This document shows, piece by piece, positions 54,144-63,889 of a stretch of 64,000 nucleotides of DNA. The notes under the pieces are model-generated. The model ran no database searches, had not been told where the DNA came from, and saw nothing but the letters and a program-made list of their open reading frames with translations. Made by a program: the position numbers and the translations under genes. The DNA lies in the NCBI RefSeq assembly GCF_025143365.1, contig NZ_JALXPE010000007.1:1-64000 (forward strand). Direction: 5' to 3'. Source of the stretch: Microbacterium sp. p3-SID336. Lineage in GTDB: Bacteria > Actinomycetota > Actinomycetes > Actinomycetales > Microbacteriaceae. Each line of letters opens with the position of its first letter. Position 1 is the first letter of the stretch.

Positions 54144-56012
54144 TCAGCCCTTGTGACGCGGCTTCCGGAAGGGCTTGTCCTCGCGCGCCGGGCGTTCGTC
54201 ACGGTCGTGGCGCGCGGTGCGGTCATCCCGGTCACGGCGGGCCGGGCGGTCATCCCGGTCCCTGCGGTCGGAGCGGTAGCCGCCGTCTCGCCCGCCCGAG
54301 GAACGCCGGGCCCCGGGACCGCGGTCCGGCGCGATCTCGATGAGTCGCCCCGAGATGCGCGTGTCGCGGAGCTTGTCGAGCACGGCCGGATCGAGGTTCG
54401 CCGGCAGCTCGACGATGGAGAAGTCCGGACGGATGTTGATGGCGCCGAAGTCGTCGCGGCCGAGGCCGCCCTCGTTCGCGAGCGCACCGACGATCTGCCG
54501 CGGCTCCACGCGGTGCCGGCGACCGACCTCGATGCGGTACGCCGTGTAGTCGCCGCGGCCACGACGCTCCCTGGGCTGTCGATCCTCACGGGTCTGGCGC
54601 TCGCGCGGAGGGCGGTTGTCCGAGGCCACGGCCTTCGCGAGTGCGTCGTCGGTCGGGTCGAGCAGCAGCGGGGTCTCGCCCTGTGCGACCACGGCCAGGG
54701 CGGCAGCGACATCGCCCTCCGGCACGTCGTGATGCCGGACGTAGTGGGCGATGATGTCGCGGAACGCGTCGACGCGTGCGGTCTCGGACAGTGCGGCGGT
54801 GATCGCATCGTCGAAACGGGCGAGACGCGTGGTGTTCACGTCCTCCGTGCTGGGCAGCTGCATCTGCGCCGGCGTCTGCCTCGTCGCCTTCTCGATGTGC
54901 TTGAGCAGGTATCGCTCGCGCGGCGTGATGAAGCTGATGGCGTCACCGGTGCGGCCCGCGCGACCGGTCCGGCCGATGCGGTGCACGTACGACTCCGTGT
55001 CCGTGGGGATGTCGAAGTTGACCACGTGGCTGATGCGCTCCACGTCGAGGCCACGGGCGGCGACGTCGGTGGCCACCAGGATGTCGAGCTTGCCGTCCTT
55101 GAGCTGGTTCACGCTGCGCTCGCGTTGTACCTGCGGCACGTCGCCGTTGATCGCCGCGGCGGAGTATCCGCGGGCGCGGAGCTTCTCGGCGAGCGTCTCG
55201 GTCTCGTTCTTGGTGCGGACGAAGACGATCATGCCGTCGAAGTTCTCGACCTCGAGGATGCGGGTCAGGGCGTCCACCTTCTGCGCATACGAGACCACCA
55301 GGTACCGCTGCGTGATGTTGGTGTTGGTCGCGGTCTTCGACTTGACCGTGATCTCCTCCGGGTCGCGGAGGTACTGCTGCGCGAGGCGGCGGATCTGTGC
55401 CGGCATCGTGGCGGAGAACAGGGCGACCTGCTTCTCCTCGGGCGTCTGGGCCAGGATCTGCTCCACGTCCTCCGCGAAGCCCATCTTCAGCATCTCGTCG
55501 GCCTCGTCGAGCACCAGATACTGGAGCTCCGAGAGGTCGAGCGTGCCCTTGGCGAGGTGGTCCATGATGCGTCCGGGCGTGCCGACGACGACGTGCACGC
55601 CGCGACGGAGTGCCGAGAGCTGCACGCCGTAGCCCTGGCCGCCGTAGACGGGCAGCACGTGCACGCCCTTCATCCGGGAGGCGTAGGACTCGAACGCCTC
55701 GCAGACCTGCAGCGCGAGCTCGCGGGTCGGGGCGAGGACGAGGGCCTGCGGCGTCTTCTGGGACACGTCGAGACGCTCCAGCACCGGGAGCGCGAAGGCC
55801 GCGGTCTTGCCGGTGCCGGTCTGCGCCATGCCCACGACATCGCGCCCGGAGAGCAGGGTCGGGATGGTGGCTGCCTGGATCGGGGAGGGCGTCTCGTAGC
55901 CGAGATCCTTGATGGCCTTGAGGACGGGCCCGGTGATGCCGAGCTCCTCGAATCCGGGGGTGGTGGGGGACTCGTCGGGGGCGTCGGTGGGCACTGCGTC
56001 TTCAGGGGTCAC
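54144..56012 (-). CDS. DEAD-box ATP-dependent RNA helicase (CsdA/DeaD type)
   Basis: A 622-residue RNA helicase for ribosome assembly, RNA decay or cold adaptation. The motifs are Q-motif (TPSPIQAATIP), I AQTGTGKT (63-70), Ia PTRELA (95-100), II DEAD (169-172), III SAT (200-202) and VI HRIGRTGRAG. A DbpA-type RNA-binding domain lies near the C terminus (YRIEVGRRHRVEPRQIVGAL). The tail is a repetitive Arg/Asp sequence (RRDRDDRPA, RRDRDDRTA, RHDRDERPA). GTG 56012 is used because TACCCT lies six bases upstream. Confidence 0.95.
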   Translation of the reverse strand: MTPEDAVPTDAPDESPTTPGFEELGITGPVLKAIKDLGYETPSPIQAATIPTLLSGRDVVGMAQTGTGKTAAFALPVLERLDVSQKTPQALVLAPTRELALQVCEAFESYASRMKGVHVLPVYGGQGYGVQLSALRRGVHVVVGTPGRIMDHLAKGTLDLSELQYLVLDEADEMLKMGFAEDVEQILAQTPEEKQVALFSATMPAQIRRLAQQYLRDPEEITVKSKTATNTNITQRYLVVSYAQKVDALTRILEVENFDGMIVFVRTKNETETLAEKLRARGYSAAAINGDVPQVQRERSVNQLKDGKLDILVATDVAARGLDVERISHVVNFDIPTDTESYVHRIGRTGRAGRTGDAISFITPRERYLLKHIEKATRQTPAQMQLPSTEDVNTTRLARFDDAITAALSETARVDAFRDIIAHYVRHHDVPEGDVAAALAVVAQGETPLLLDPTDDALAKAVASDNRPPRERQTREDRQPRERRGRGDYTAYRIEVGRRHRVEPRQIVGALANEGGLGRDDFGAINIRPDFSIVELPANLDPAVLDKLRDTRISGRLIEIAPDRGPGARRSSGGRDGGYRSDRRDRDDRPARRDRDDRTARHDRDERPAREDKPFRKPRHKG

Positions 56013-56018
56013 TTCCCA

Positions 56019-56024
56019 AGGGTA
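56019..56024 (-). promoter_or_regulatory. Leaderless-type -10 for the DEAD-box gene
   Basis: TACCCT on the minus strand, six bases (TGGGAA), GTG 56012. It decides against the longer frame starting at 56063. Confidence 0.5.
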
Positions 56025-56059
56025 GCGCGCGACCGCGCCCCGCGCCTGTGAGGCGGGCC

Positions 56060-57760
56060 TCACGCCCCGGTCGTGAGCGCGAGCAGCTTCTCCTTGACCT
56101 GTCGCCGCAGCACCTTGCCGATGAGTGAGGTCGGCAGCTCGTCCACCACGAACAGCCGCCGCGGCACCTTGTACGGGGTGAGGATGCTGCGGGCGTACTC
56201 GCGGATCGCCTCGACGTCCACATCGGCGCCGCCGTCCACGACGATGGCCGCCACGACCTCCTCGCCGGAGTGCTCGCTCGGCAGGCCGACCACGGCGGCG
56301 TCAGCCACGGCGGGGTGCTGCCTCAGCGCGTTCTCGACCTCGGTGGGCGCGACGTTGAACCCGCCCGTGATGATGAGCTCCTTGATCCGGTCGACGATGC
56401 GGACGAAGCCGGCCTCGTCGATGGTGACGATGTCACCCGTGCGATACCAGCCGTCCACGAACACGGCCTCGGTCTCCTCCGGTTTGCCGTAGTAGCCGGA
56501 GAACACCTGGGATCCGCGCACGACCAGCTCGCCCGGCGATCCGTCAGGCACGTCCTGCGTGGGATCCTCCGGGTCGACGACACGACACTCCGTGCCGGGG
56601 AGGGGAAGCCCCACGGTTCCCGGCACCCGGTTGTCGGCCACCGGATTCGCCATGAGCACGGGCGAGCACTCGCTGAGGCCGTATCCCTCCACGAGGTATC
56701 CGCCCGTCGCGGCCTCGAACGGCACGACCAGTTCATGCGGCAGGGCCATCGCGCCGGAGATGGCGACTTCGATGCCCTCGAGCGAGACGCCCTTCCTGGT
56801 CGCGGCGGCCAGGAGCCGATCGGCGATCGGCGGCACGAGAGGCAGGAAGGTGGCGGGGTGCTTCTTGACCACATCGAGCACGAGGTCGGGGTCGAACTTC
56901 GGGAACAGCACGAGCCGGGCGCCCATGGACATCGCGAATGTCAGACACAGCGTGAGTCCGTAGGCGTGGAACATCGGCAGCACCGCGTACACGACGCAGC
57001 CCTTGCCGCGCTGGATCGACGGGACCCACGCCTGAGCCTGGGCCGCGTTGGCGAGGAGGTTGCGATGCGTGAGCGCCGCGCCCTTGGGAGTGCCTGTCGT
57101 GCCGGACGTGTACTGGATGATCGCGAGGTCGTCGGTGGCGGGTCGGGGATGCGTCGCGGGAATCGCGGCGGTGGAGAGCAGCGACTCCCAGACGACCGTG
57201 CCGCGGACCCGCTCGGTGAGCGCGGCCCGTGACTCGCGCGCCTTGGCGACGGGGAGGCGCAGAGCGAAGCGGGTGAGGGCCGGCATGGCCCTGGTCACGT
57301 CGACCGAGATCAGGGCGCTCACGGCGAGGTCGGCGGGGAACTCCTGCACGGTCGCCACGACCTTGTTCCACACGATGGCGTGCTTCGCCCCGTGATCCTC
57401 GAACTGCTTGCGCAGCTCCCGCGGCGTGTAGAGCGGGTTGTGCTCGACCACGACCGCGCCGAGACGCAGCACCGCGTAGAAGGCGATGATGTGCTGCGGG
57501 CAGTTGGGCAGCACGATCGCCACGGGGTCGCCGGCCCGTACTCCCAGGTCGCGGAGCCCGGCGGCGGCGCGGTCGATCGCCTCCTGCAGCTGGGCGTAGG
57601 TGGTCTCGCGGCCGAAGAACTGCAGCGCGGGGGCGTCGGGGTAGTCGCGTGCGGAAGCGGCGACGATGTCGACGAGGGAGCCGGTGACGGGGGCGAGGTC
57701 TTCCGGAACGCCGTCGGCGTAGCTGGCGACCCACGGGCGAGGGGGCTGATACGTGCTCAC
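56060..57760 (-). CDS. Long-chain fatty acid-CoA ligase (AMP-binding enzyme)
   Basis: A 566-residue adenylate-forming enzyme. The P-loop-like IIQYTSGTTGTPKGAALTHRN and the core motifs YGLSECSPVL, GWYRTGDIVTIDEAGFVRIVDR and the hinge/C-terminal Lys region (SLIGKVLRRQVKEK) match the FadD group. It activates fatty acids to acyl-AMP and then acyl-CoA for degradation or lipid synthesis. The chain length cannot be read from the sequence. TAAGCT lies six bases before GTG 57760. It stands alone, between the DEAD-box gene (47-base gap) and divergent gatC. Confidence 0.93.
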   Translation of the reverse strand: MSTYQPPRPWVASYADGVPEDLAPVTGSLVDIVAASARDYPDAPALQFFGRETTYAQLQEAIDRAAAGLRDLGVRAGDPVAIVLPNCPQHIIAFYAVLRLGAVVVEHNPLYTPRELRKQFEDHGAKHAIVWNKVVATVQEFPADLAVSALISVDVTRAMPALTRFALRLPVAKARESRAALTERVRGTVVWESLLSTAAIPATHPRPATDDLAIIQYTSGTTGTPKGAALTHRNLLANAAQAQAWVPSIQRGKGCVVYAVLPMFHAYGLTLCLTFAMSMGARLVLFPKFDPDLVLDVVKKHPATFLPLVPPIADRLLAAATRKGVSLEGIEVAISGAMALPHELVVPFEAATGGYLVEGYGLSECSPVLMANPVADNRVPGTVGLPLPGTECRVVDPEDPTQDVPDGSPGELVVRGSQVFSGYYGKPEETEAVFVDGWYRTGDIVTIDEAGFVRIVDRIKELIITGGFNVAPTEVENALRQHPAVADAAVVGLPSEHSGEEVVAAIVVDGGADVDVEAIREYARSILTPYKVPRRLFVVDELPTSLIGKVLRRQVKEKLLALTTGA

Positions 57761-57766
57761 GCGCCC

Positions 57767-57772
57767 AGCTTA
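57767..57772 (-). promoter_or_regulatory. Leaderless-type -10 for the acyl-CoA ligase gene
   Basis: TAAGCT on the minus strand, six bases (GGGCGC), GTG 57760. Confidence 0.5.
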
Positions 57773-57812
57773 GGCGGGCGATGTCGCGCCGGTTCGGCCG
57801 CGGCGCGCCAAC

Positions 57813-57818
57813 TAGACT
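57813..57818 (+). promoter_or_regulatory. Leaderless-type -10 for the gatCAB operon
   Basis: TAGACT, six bases (GGGGTG), GTG 57825. The same hexamer precedes mnmA and ligA at the same distance. Confidence 0.55.
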
Positions 57819-57824
57819 GGGGTG

Positions 57825-58124
57825 GTGTCTGAAATCACCCCTGATCTTGTGCGCCATCTCGGCGTGCTCGCGCGCATCCAGCTGAACGACGACGAGGTGA
57901 CGCGGCTCACGGGCCAGCTCGACGCCATCGTCGACAACATCGCGAAGGTGTCGGAGGTCGCGACCGCCGATGTCGCCGCGACCAGCCACCCGATCCCGCT
58001 GAGCAATGTGTTCCGACCCGATGAGGTCGGCGTGACGCTCACCCACGAGCAGGTGCTGCAGAACGCGCCGGATGCCGCGGACGGCCGCTTCCGTGTGACC
58101 GCGATCCTGGGAGAAGAGCAGTGA
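57825..58124 (+). CDS. gatC: Asp-tRNA(Asn)/Glu-tRNA(Gln) amidotransferase subunit C
   Basis: Small subunit that stabilises the GatCAB complex, which converts misacylated Glu-tRNA(Gln) and Asp-tRNA(Asn) to the correct amides. The 99-residue protein has the family pattern [20 protein letters not shown] and the C-terminal LRPDEV-like [10 protein letters not shown]. Of two adjacent GTG codons, 57825 is chosen because it lies six bases after the -10 element. It overlaps gatA by four bases (GTGA). Confidence 0.95.
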   Translation: MSEITPDLVRHLGVLARIQLNDDEVTRLTGQLDAIVDNIAKVSEVATADVAATSHPIPLSNVFRPDEVGVTLTHEQVLQNAPDAADGRFRVTAILGEEQ

Positions 58125-59638
58125 GCGACATCATCCGGCTGACCGCGGCGGAGCTCGCCGACAGCCTCGCCTCCGGTGAGGTCTCCAGCGTCGAGGCCAC
58201 TCAGGCGCACCTCGACCGCATCGCGCAGGTGGACGGCGACGTGCACGCGTTCCTCCACATCAACGAGCACGCGCTGGAGGCGGCGGCCGCGGTCGACGCC
58301 CGGCGCGCAGCGGGGGAGCAGCTGGGGCCGATCGCCGGCGTGCCGCTCGCCATCAAGGACGTGCTGGTGACGACCGACCAGCCGACCACGAGCGGATCGC
58401 GGATCCTCGAGGGCTACCGCTCGCCCTATGACGCGACCGTCGTCGCCCGGTCCCGCGCGGCAGGTCTCATCCCGCTCGGCAAGACCAACATGGACGAGTT
58501 CGCGATGGGCTCATCGACGGAGCACTCGGCGTACGGACCCACCAGGAACCCGTGGGACCTCGACCGTATCCCCGGCGGCTCCGGGGGCGGCTCCGCGGCG
58601 GCGGTGGCGGCGTTCGAGGCACCTCTCGCCCTCGGCTCCGACACCGGCGGCTCGATCCGCCAGCCCGCGCACGTGACGGGCACGGTGGGCGTGAAGCCGA
58701 CGTACGGCGGCGTCAGCCGCTACGGCGCGATCGCGCTCGCCTCAAGCCTCGACCAGGTCGGTCCGGTCACGCGGACCGTGCTCGATGCCGGTCTGCTGCA
58801 CGACGCCATCGGCGGTCACGACCCGAAGGACTCGACGTCGCTGACCGACGTCTGGCCGTCCTTCGCCGATGCCGCCCGCGAGGGCGCCAGGGGCGACGTG
58901 CTGAAGGGCCTGCGCGTCGGCGTGATCCGCGAGCTGCCGGACAGCGGCTTCCAGCCGGGTGTCGCCGCGTCGTTCCGCAGCGCGCTCGCGCTGATGGAGG
59001 CGCAGGGAGCCGAGATCGTCGAGGTCGACGCCCCGCACTTCGAGTACGGCGTCGCCGCGTACTACCTGATCCTCCCGGCGGAGGCCTCCAGCAACCTCGC
59101 GAAGTTCGACTCGGTGCGCTTCGGTCTCCGGGTCACACCGGAGGGCAACCCCACGGTCGAGGACGTGATGTCCGCCACGCGCGACGCCGGTTTCGGCGAC
59201 GAGGTGAAGCGTCGCATCATCCTCGGCACGTATGCGCTCTCCGCCGGCTACTACGACGCGTACTACGGCAGCGCGCAGAAGGTGCGGACGCTCATCCAGC
59301 AGGACTTCGCGCGAGCGTTCGCCGGTGTCGACGTCATCGCCACCCCGTCGGCGCCGACGACGGCCTTCAAGCTCGGGGAGAAGATCGACGATCCGCTCCA
59401 GATGTACCTGAACGACGTCACCACGATCCCCGCGAACCTCGCCGGTGTGCCCGGCATCTCCATCCCGAGCGGTCTGGCGGAGGAGGACGGTCTGCCCGTC
59501 GGCATCCAGTTCCTCGCCCCCGCGCGGGAGGACGCACGTCTGTACCGGGTGGGTGCGGCGCTGGAGGCGCTGCTCGTTGACTCGTGGGGAGCCCCGCTGC
59601 TCACCCGCGCACCCCAGCTCGCAGGAGGGAACCGCTGA
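58121..59638 (+). CDS. gatA: Asp-tRNA(Asn)/Glu-tRNA(Gln) amidotransferase subunit A
   Basis: Amidase subunit that releases ammonia from glutamine. The 505-residue protein has the amidase signature with the Ser-cisSer-Lys triad: Lys79 (LAIKDVL), Ser154 ([10 protein letters not shown]) and Ser178 ([10 protein letters not shown]). The glutamine-binding and C-terminal blocks ([37 protein letters not shown]) are intact. It overlaps gatC by four bases and gatB by one base (TGATG), so all three subunits are translated in step. Confidence 0.98.
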   Translation: MSDIIRLTAAELADSLASGEVSSVEATQAHLDRIAQVDGDVHAFLHINEHALEAAAAVDARRAAGEQLGPIAGVPLAIKDVLVTTDQPTTSGSRILEGYRSPYDATVVARSRAAGLIPLGKTNMDEFAMGSSTEHSAYGPTRNPWDLDRIPGGSGGGSAAAVAAFEAPLALGSDTGGSIRQPAHVTGTVGVKPTYGGVSRYGAIALASSLDQVGPVTRTVLDAGLLHDAIGGHDPKDSTSLTDVWPSFADAAREGARGDVLKGLRVGVIRELPDSGFQPGVAASFRSALALMEAQGAEIVEVDAPHFEYGVAAYYLILPAEASSNLAKFDSVRFGLRVTPEGNPTVEDVMSATRDAGFGDEVKRRIILGTYALSAGYYDAYYGSAQKVRTLIQQDFARAFAGVDVIATPSAPTTAFKLGEKIDDPLQMYLNDVTTIPANLAGVPGISIPSGLAEEDGLPVGIQFLAPAREDARLYRVGAALEALLVDSWGAPLLTRAPQLAGGNR

Positions 59639-61155
59639 TGGCTGCCGCAGCCAAGCTGATGGACTTCGACAAGGCGCTCGAGCTCTTCGAGCCGGTCCTC
59701 GGGTTCGAGGTGCACGTCGAGCTCAACACGAACACGAAGATGTTCTCGGATGCGCCCAACCCGGCCAACGAGGCGTATCACGCGGCGGAGCCGAACACGC
59801 TGATCGCCCCTGTGGACCTGGGACTGCCGGGGTCGCTCCCGGTCGTGAACGAGACGGCCGTCCGCTCGTCGATCAGCCTGGGCCTCGCGCTCGGCTGCTC
59901 GATCGCGGAGTCCAGCCGGTTCGCGCGGAAGAACTACTTCTACCCCGACCTGGGCAAGAACTACCAGATCTCGCAGTACGACGAGCCGATCGCGTTCGAG
60001 GGCTCGGTGGAGGTGGAGCTCGAGGACGGCACCATCGTGACGATCCCGATCGAGCGCGCGCACATGGAGGAGGACGCGGGCAAGCTGACCCACATGGGGG
60101 GAGCGACCGGACGCATCCAGGGTGCGGAGTACTCGCTCGTGGACTACAACCGCGCGGGTGTGCCCCTGGTCGAGATCGTCACGAAGACGATCTTCGGCAC
60201 CGAGCACCGCGCGCCCGAGGTCGCGAAGGCCTATGTCGCGGCGATCCGCGACATCGTCCGCGGACTGGGCATCTCCGAAGCGCGGCTGGAGCGCGGCAAC
60301 CTGCGCTGCGATGCGAACGTGTCGCTGCGTCCGCGCGGCGTGGAGAAGCTCGGCACGCGCACCGAGACGAAGAACGTGAACTCGATGCGCTCCGTCGAGC
60401 GCGCGGTCCGCTACGAGATCCAGCGTCAGGCGCAGATCCTCGCGGACGGCGGGACGATCATCCAGGAGACCCGTCACTGGCACGAGGACACCGGAACGAC
60501 GTCGCCCGGTCGCCCGAAGTCGGACGCCGACGACTACCGCTACTTCCCGGAGCCCGACCTGCTGCCGGTGCAGCCGGCCCCCGAGCTCGTCGAAGAGCTG
60601 CGTGCGGCTCTGCCCGAGCAGCCCGTGGCGCGCCGTCGTCGCCTGATGACCGAGTGGGGCTTCACGCCTCTGGAGTTCCAGGACGTGCGCAACGGCGGTC
60701 TGCTCGACGTGGTCGAGTCCACGATCGCGGCAGGAGCCACTCCGGCGACCGCACGGAAGTGGTGGACGGGCGAGGTCACGCGTCTCGCGAACGCCCAGGA
60801 GAAAGACGCGACCGAGCTGATCAGCCCCGAGAACGTCGCGGCGTTGCAGCAGCTCGTCGACGCCGGAACGCTCACCGACAAGCTGGCGCGTCAGGTGCTG
60901 GAGGGCGTCATCGCGGGCGAGGGCACGCCGCAGGAGGTCGTCGACGCCCGGGGGCTCGCCGTGGTGTCCGACGACGGCGCACTGATCGCGGCCATCGACG
61001 AGGCCCTTGCCGCGCAGCCCGACATCCTCGCGAAGATCAAGGACGGGAAGGTGCAGGCTGCCGGCGCGGTCATCGGCGCGGTCATGAAGGCCATGAAGGG
61101 CCAGGCGGACGCTGCCCGCGTGCGCGAACTGGTCCTCGAGCGCGCCGCACAGTGA
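59638..61155 (+). CDS. gatB: Asp-tRNA(Asn)/Glu-tRNA(Gln) amidotransferase subunit B
   Basis: Kinase and tRNA-binding subunit that phosphorylates the misacylated amino acid and receives the ammonia from GatA. The 505-residue protein has [15 protein letters not shown], the PET112 signature region ([44 protein letters not shown]) and the C-terminal YqeY-like domain. AGGAGGGAACCGCTG before the ATG is a strong ribosome-binding site within gatA. Presence of gatCAB implies that this organism makes at least Gln-tRNA indirectly. Confidence 0.98.
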   Translation: MAAAAKLMDFDKALELFEPVLGFEVHVELNTNTKMFSDAPNPANEAYHAAEPNTLIAPVDLGLPGSLPVVNETAVRSSISLGLALGCSIAESSRFARKNYFYPDLGKNYQISQYDEPIAFEGSVEVELEDGTIVTIPIERAHMEEDAGKLTHMGGATGRIQGAEYSLVDYNRAGVPLVEIVTKTIFGTEHRAPEVAKAYVAAIRDIVRGLGISEARLERGNLRCDANVSLRPRGVEKLGTRTETKNVNSMRSVERAVRYEIQRQAQILADGGTIIQETRHWHEDTGTTSPGRPKSDADDYRYFPEPDLLPVQPAPELVEELRAALPEQPVARRRRLMTEWGFTPLEFQDVRNGGLLDVVESTIAAGATPATARKWWTGEVTRLANAQEKDATELISPENVAALQQLVDAGTLTDKLARQVLEGVIAGEGTPQEVVDARGLAVVSDDGALIAAIDEALAAQPDILAKIKDGKVQAAGAVIGAVMKAMKGQADAARVRELVLERAAQ

Positions 61156-61163
61156 GTCTCGCT

Positions 61164-61197
61164 CTCTCCCGGGTCTCGTGTCGGGGGCCCGGGAGAG
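61164..61197 (+). terminator. Hairpin between gatB and dinB
   Basis: CTCTCCCGGG (61164-61173) and CCCGGGAGAG (61188-61197) form a perfect 10-bp stem around a 14-base loop, eight bases after the gatB stop. No T-tract follows. The distal arm overlaps the dinB -10 element, so the hairpin could also affect dinB. Confidence 0.55.
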
Positions 61198-61200
61198 AAT
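61195..61200 (+). promoter_or_regulatory. Leaderless-type -10 for dinB
   Basis: GAGAAT, six bases (GGACCC), ATG 61207. It overlaps the last bases of the upstream hairpin. Confidence 0.4.
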
Positions 61201-61206
61201 GGACCC

Positions 61207-62463
61207 ATGGGACACGGTGACGGCAGAGGGCGCATGGTGTCCTCGGCCGATGCCGACGACTCCGGCACGCGCATCCTCCACGTCGACATGGACGCGTTCT
61301 ACGCCGCGGTCGAGGTGCTCGACGATCCGAGCCTGCGAGGGCTGCCGCTGATCATCGGGTCGCCCGACGGCCGCTCCGTGGTGTCGAGTGCGTCATACGA
61401 GGCACGACGCTACGGCGTCCGCTCGGCGATGCCGGTCTCGCAGGCACTGCGACTGTGCCCTGGTGCCCGCGTAGTCCCCCCGCACTTCTCCCGGTACCAG
61501 GAGGTGTCCCGCCAGGTCATGGCGATCTTCGAGTCGTTCACGCCTCTGGTGGAACCGCTGTCGGTCGACGAGGCCTTCCTCGACGTCCAGGGCGTGCGGC
61601 GGCTCTGGGGGAGCCCGGCCCGTATCGCCGGCCTCATCCGCGAGCGGGTCCAGGCGGAGGTCGGCATCACCTGCAGCGTGGGCGTCGCGTCCACGAAGCA
61701 CGTCGCGAAGATGGCGTCCACGATCGCGAAGCCGGACGGCATGCTCGTGATCGCGGCCGCCGACACCCTGGACTTCCTCGCCCCGCGCTCGGTGCGTGCG
61801 CTCTGGGGCGTCGGGCCGAAGGCCGCGGAATCGCTCGAGGCCCGCGGGATCCGCACGATCCGCGACATCCGCGAGACGCCGCAGGAGACGCTGGACCGGG
61901 CGGTGGGGCCGGCTCTCAGCGCGCGGCTCGTGCAGCTCGCCCGCGGGGAGGACGCGCGAGCCGTGGACACCGAGCGCGTGGAGAAGAGCATCGGCCATGA
62001 GGAGACGTTCGATCAGGACATCGCCGATCGGGAGTTCCTGCGGGCCGAGCTGCTGCGGCTGTCCGACCGCGTCGGCGCGCGGCTGCGGCGAGCCGGCTGG
62101 GAGACCTCGACCGTCTCGATCAAGATCCGGTTCGCCGACTTCCGCACGGTGAACCGTTCGCAGACGCTGACCGAGCCCACGGCGGTGAGCCAGCGCATCG
62201 GCGAGGCCGCTCAGGGCCTGTTCGAACTCATCGATCGCCGCGATCCGATCCGGCTCGTGGGGGTGCGCGCCGAGAAGCTGCGCCCGGCGGGAGGCGGTGC
62301 CCTCGCGCTCTGGGACGAGGACGAGGACTGGCGCAAGGTGGAAGGTGCCGTGGACGAGGCGATCGCGCGCTTCGGCACGGCGACCATCAGCCGCGCGCGG
62401 CACATCGGACGCGGCGAGGGCCGTGGTGCGGCGCGGCATCCGAAGGATCACGGCGTGGATTGA
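61207..62463 (+). CDS. dinB: DNA polymerase IV (Y family)
   Basis: Error-prone translesion polymerase. The 418-residue protein has the catalytic acids Asp27 (HVDMDAFYAAVE) and Asp121/Glu122 (LSVDEAFLDV), the steric-gate FY pair (31-32) and conserved SYEARRYGVRSAMP. The helix-hairpin-helix (VRALWGVGPKAAESLEARGI) and little-finger domains follow. The C terminus (RHPKDHGVD) shows no clear beta-clamp motif, though QGLFEL near residue 340 is similar to one. No LexA box is evident in the 51 bases upstream. Confidence 0.95.
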   Translation: MGHGDGRGRMVSSADADDSGTRILHVDMDAFYAAVEVLDDPSLRGLPLIIGSPDGRSVVSSASYEARRYGVRSAMPVSQALRLCPGARVVPPHFSRYQEVSRQVMAIFESFTPLVEPLSVDEAFLDVQGVRRLWGSPARIAGLIRERVQAEVGITCSVGVASTKHVAKMASTIAKPDGMLVIAAADTLDFLAPRSVRALWGVGPKAAESLEARGIRTIRDIRETPQETLDRAVGPALSARLVQLARGEDARAVDTERVEKSIGHEETFDQDIADREFLRAELLRLSDRVGARLRRAGWETSTVSIKIRFADFRTVNRSQTLTEPTAVSQRIGEAAQGLFELIDRRDPIRLVGVRAEKLRPAGGGALALWDEDEDWRKVEGAVDEAIARFGTATISRARHIGRGEGRGAARHPKDHGVD

Positions 62464-62489
62464 GGGGCGCGCACGGCGTCTCGGTCGGC

Positions 62490-62495
62490 TACCGT
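62490..62495 (+). promoter_or_regulatory. Leaderless-type -10 for the GerW-like gene
   Basis: TACCGT, six bases (GGGAGC), ATG 62502. It decides the start inside a frame open from 62460. Confidence 0.5.
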
Positions 62496-62501
62496 GGGAG
62501 C

Positions 62502-62819
62502 ATGCCGAACATTGCACTGGAACTCGGGAAGCAGGTCGCGTCCTTCGGCGTGAAGAGCGCGTATGGAGAGCCGCAGGACGTCGACGGCGTGAGCGTCACC
62601 CCGGTGGCCTTCACCTACTCGGGCTTCGGCGGCGGAAGCGGAGACGGTGCCGAGGGCGGTGGCGGCGGCGGTGTGTCCATCCCGGTCGGCGTGTATGTGC
62701 GGCGCGAAGAGGGTCTGCGCTTCGAGCCGAACATCGTGACGCTGCTCGTGGTGGCGGTGCCGTTCGTCTGGGTGACCGGGCGAGCACTCACGCGCATCAT
62801 CCGTGCGCTCAAGAAGTGA
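62502..62819 (+). CDS. GerW/YtfJ-like small protein
   Basis: A 105-residue protein. The middle has a Gly-rich stretch (YSGFGGGSGDG, EGGGGGG) followed by VSIPVGVYVRREEGLRFEPN, the pattern of the GerW (YtfJ) family, named for a spore germination protein in Bacillus. One C-terminal hydrophobic segment (about 81-95) could be a membrane anchor, followed by basic residues. Members occur in non-spore-formers, where the role is unknown. The end overlaps the start of the P-loop kinase gene by 17 bases. Confidence 0.7.
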   Translation: MPNIALELGKQVASFGVKSAYGEPQDVDGVSVTPVAFTYSGFGGGSGDGAEGGGGGGVSIPVGVYVRREEGLRFEPNIVTLLVVAVPFVWVTGRALTRIIRALKK

Positions 62820-63384
62820 CGACGCCGTCGCAGCGGCTCTGGAGCACGCCGCGACCCTGATCACGCGCGACGTCCTGGCGGTGTCCGCCGCGAATCCGGT
62901 GATCATCATCGACGGCGGCAGCGGGGCCGGAAAGACCTCACTCGCGGAGCGGCTGGCCGAGCTGTGGCCTCTGGCCGGACGAGTGCAGGTGATCGCGCTG
63001 GACTCCCTGTACCCGGGCTGGGACGGGCTCGATGCGGGCGCGGAGCGGGCCCTCGACGGCATTCTGCGTCCGCACGGCCGGGGGCTGCTCGGCACGTGGA
63101 ACCGATGGGACTGGGTCCGCGGCGAGGATGCGGAAAGCCACGCCGTCGACCCCGCGCTCGGTGTGATCGTCGAGGGCAGCGGCATCCTGCGCCCGTCCAC
63201 GGCGGACCTGGCGGACGTGCGCGTCTGGATCGAATCCGCGGAGTCGTCTCGCAAGCCCAGGGCGCTCGCGCGCGACGGGGACGCCTATCGGCCGCACTGG
63301 GACAGATGGGCGGCGCAGGAGCGGAGGCACGTGGAGCGCGACGACCCGCGCTCGCTGGCGACGCGGATCATCACCGTTCCCTGA
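62803..63384 (+). CDS. P-loop kinase-like protein (uridine kinase-like)
   Basis: A 193-residue ATP-binding protein. Walker A is IDGGSGAGKTSLAERL (about 36-51), then VIALDSLYPGWDGLD as in the substrate region of uridine or phosphoribulokinase-like enzymes, and VIVEGSGILRPST as Walker B. RWDWVRGEDAESHAVDP resembles actinobacterial uridine-kinase-like proteins. A substrate cannot be given. GTG 62803 starts 17 bases before the stop of the previous gene in another frame; no better start is visible. Confidence 0.82.
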   Translation: MRSRSDDAVAAALEHAATLITRDVLAVSAANPVIIIDGGSGAGKTSLAERLAELWPLAGRVQVIALDSLYPGWDGLDAGAERALDGILRPHGRGLLGTWNRWDWVRGEDAESHAVDPALGVIVEGSGILRPSTADLADVRVWIESAESSRKPRALARDGDAYRPHWDRWAAQERRHVERDDPRSLATRIITVP

Positions 63385-63391
63385 CCGGGGC

Positions 63392-63889
63392 TCAGCTGCC
63401 AGAGTCGGTGAGCAGTTCGTCCGCCGCCTCGATCAGCAGCTCCAGGCGGTATCCGAGCCAGTCGTACAGGTCCGTACCGTCGGTGCGGCCGCCGCCGACA
63501 TCCTCCGTGGTGATGCCCAAGCGCTCTGCGAGGACGAGGCGGATCGCCGTCAGGGTGCGCAACCAGGCATCGATGTCAGCCTGACGGACCGCGACCTGCC
63601 GCATCGCGTGTGCTTCCGCCACCGTGAGCTCTGCTGCCCCGTCGAATGCCGTGAGGGCCGAGCGCATCGTGCGCGCATCGAGGAGGCGCCGATCCAGCAG
63701 GTCGTCCCGCGTGGCGATGCCGAACTCTGCGGACGCCGCGGCATCCTCAGGGTACGCATCCGGCGTGAGCCGAGCGATCGCATGGTCAGCGGCGTCCTTC
63801 GTCCCGACCAACTCGATGAAGTCGTCCACGATGCGGGCGAGGTGACGCCCCTCGATCTCGGCGAGCGAGAACACGAGCGGCGCGCTCAT
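63392..63889 (-). CDS. DUF2017 family protein
   Basis: A 165-residue soluble acidic protein (FSLAEIEGRHLARIVDDFIE, RTMRSALTAFDGAAELTVAE, DWLGYRLELLIEAADELL). DUF2017 proteins are restricted to actinobacteria and nearly always follow clpS, as here; the function is unknown but the link suggests a part in ClpAP/ClpCP adaptor function. Its ATG overlaps the clpS stop by four bases (ATGA). It converges with the kinase gene, seven bases apart. Confidence 0.9.
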   Translation of the reverse strand: MSAPLVFSLAEIEGRHLARIVDDFIELVGTKDAADHAIARLTPDAYPEDAAASAEFGIATRDDLLDRRLLDARTMRSALTAFDGAAELTVAEAHAMRQVAVRQADIDAWLRTLTAIRLVLAERLGITTEDVGGGRTDGTDLYDWLGYRLELLIEAADELLTDSGS

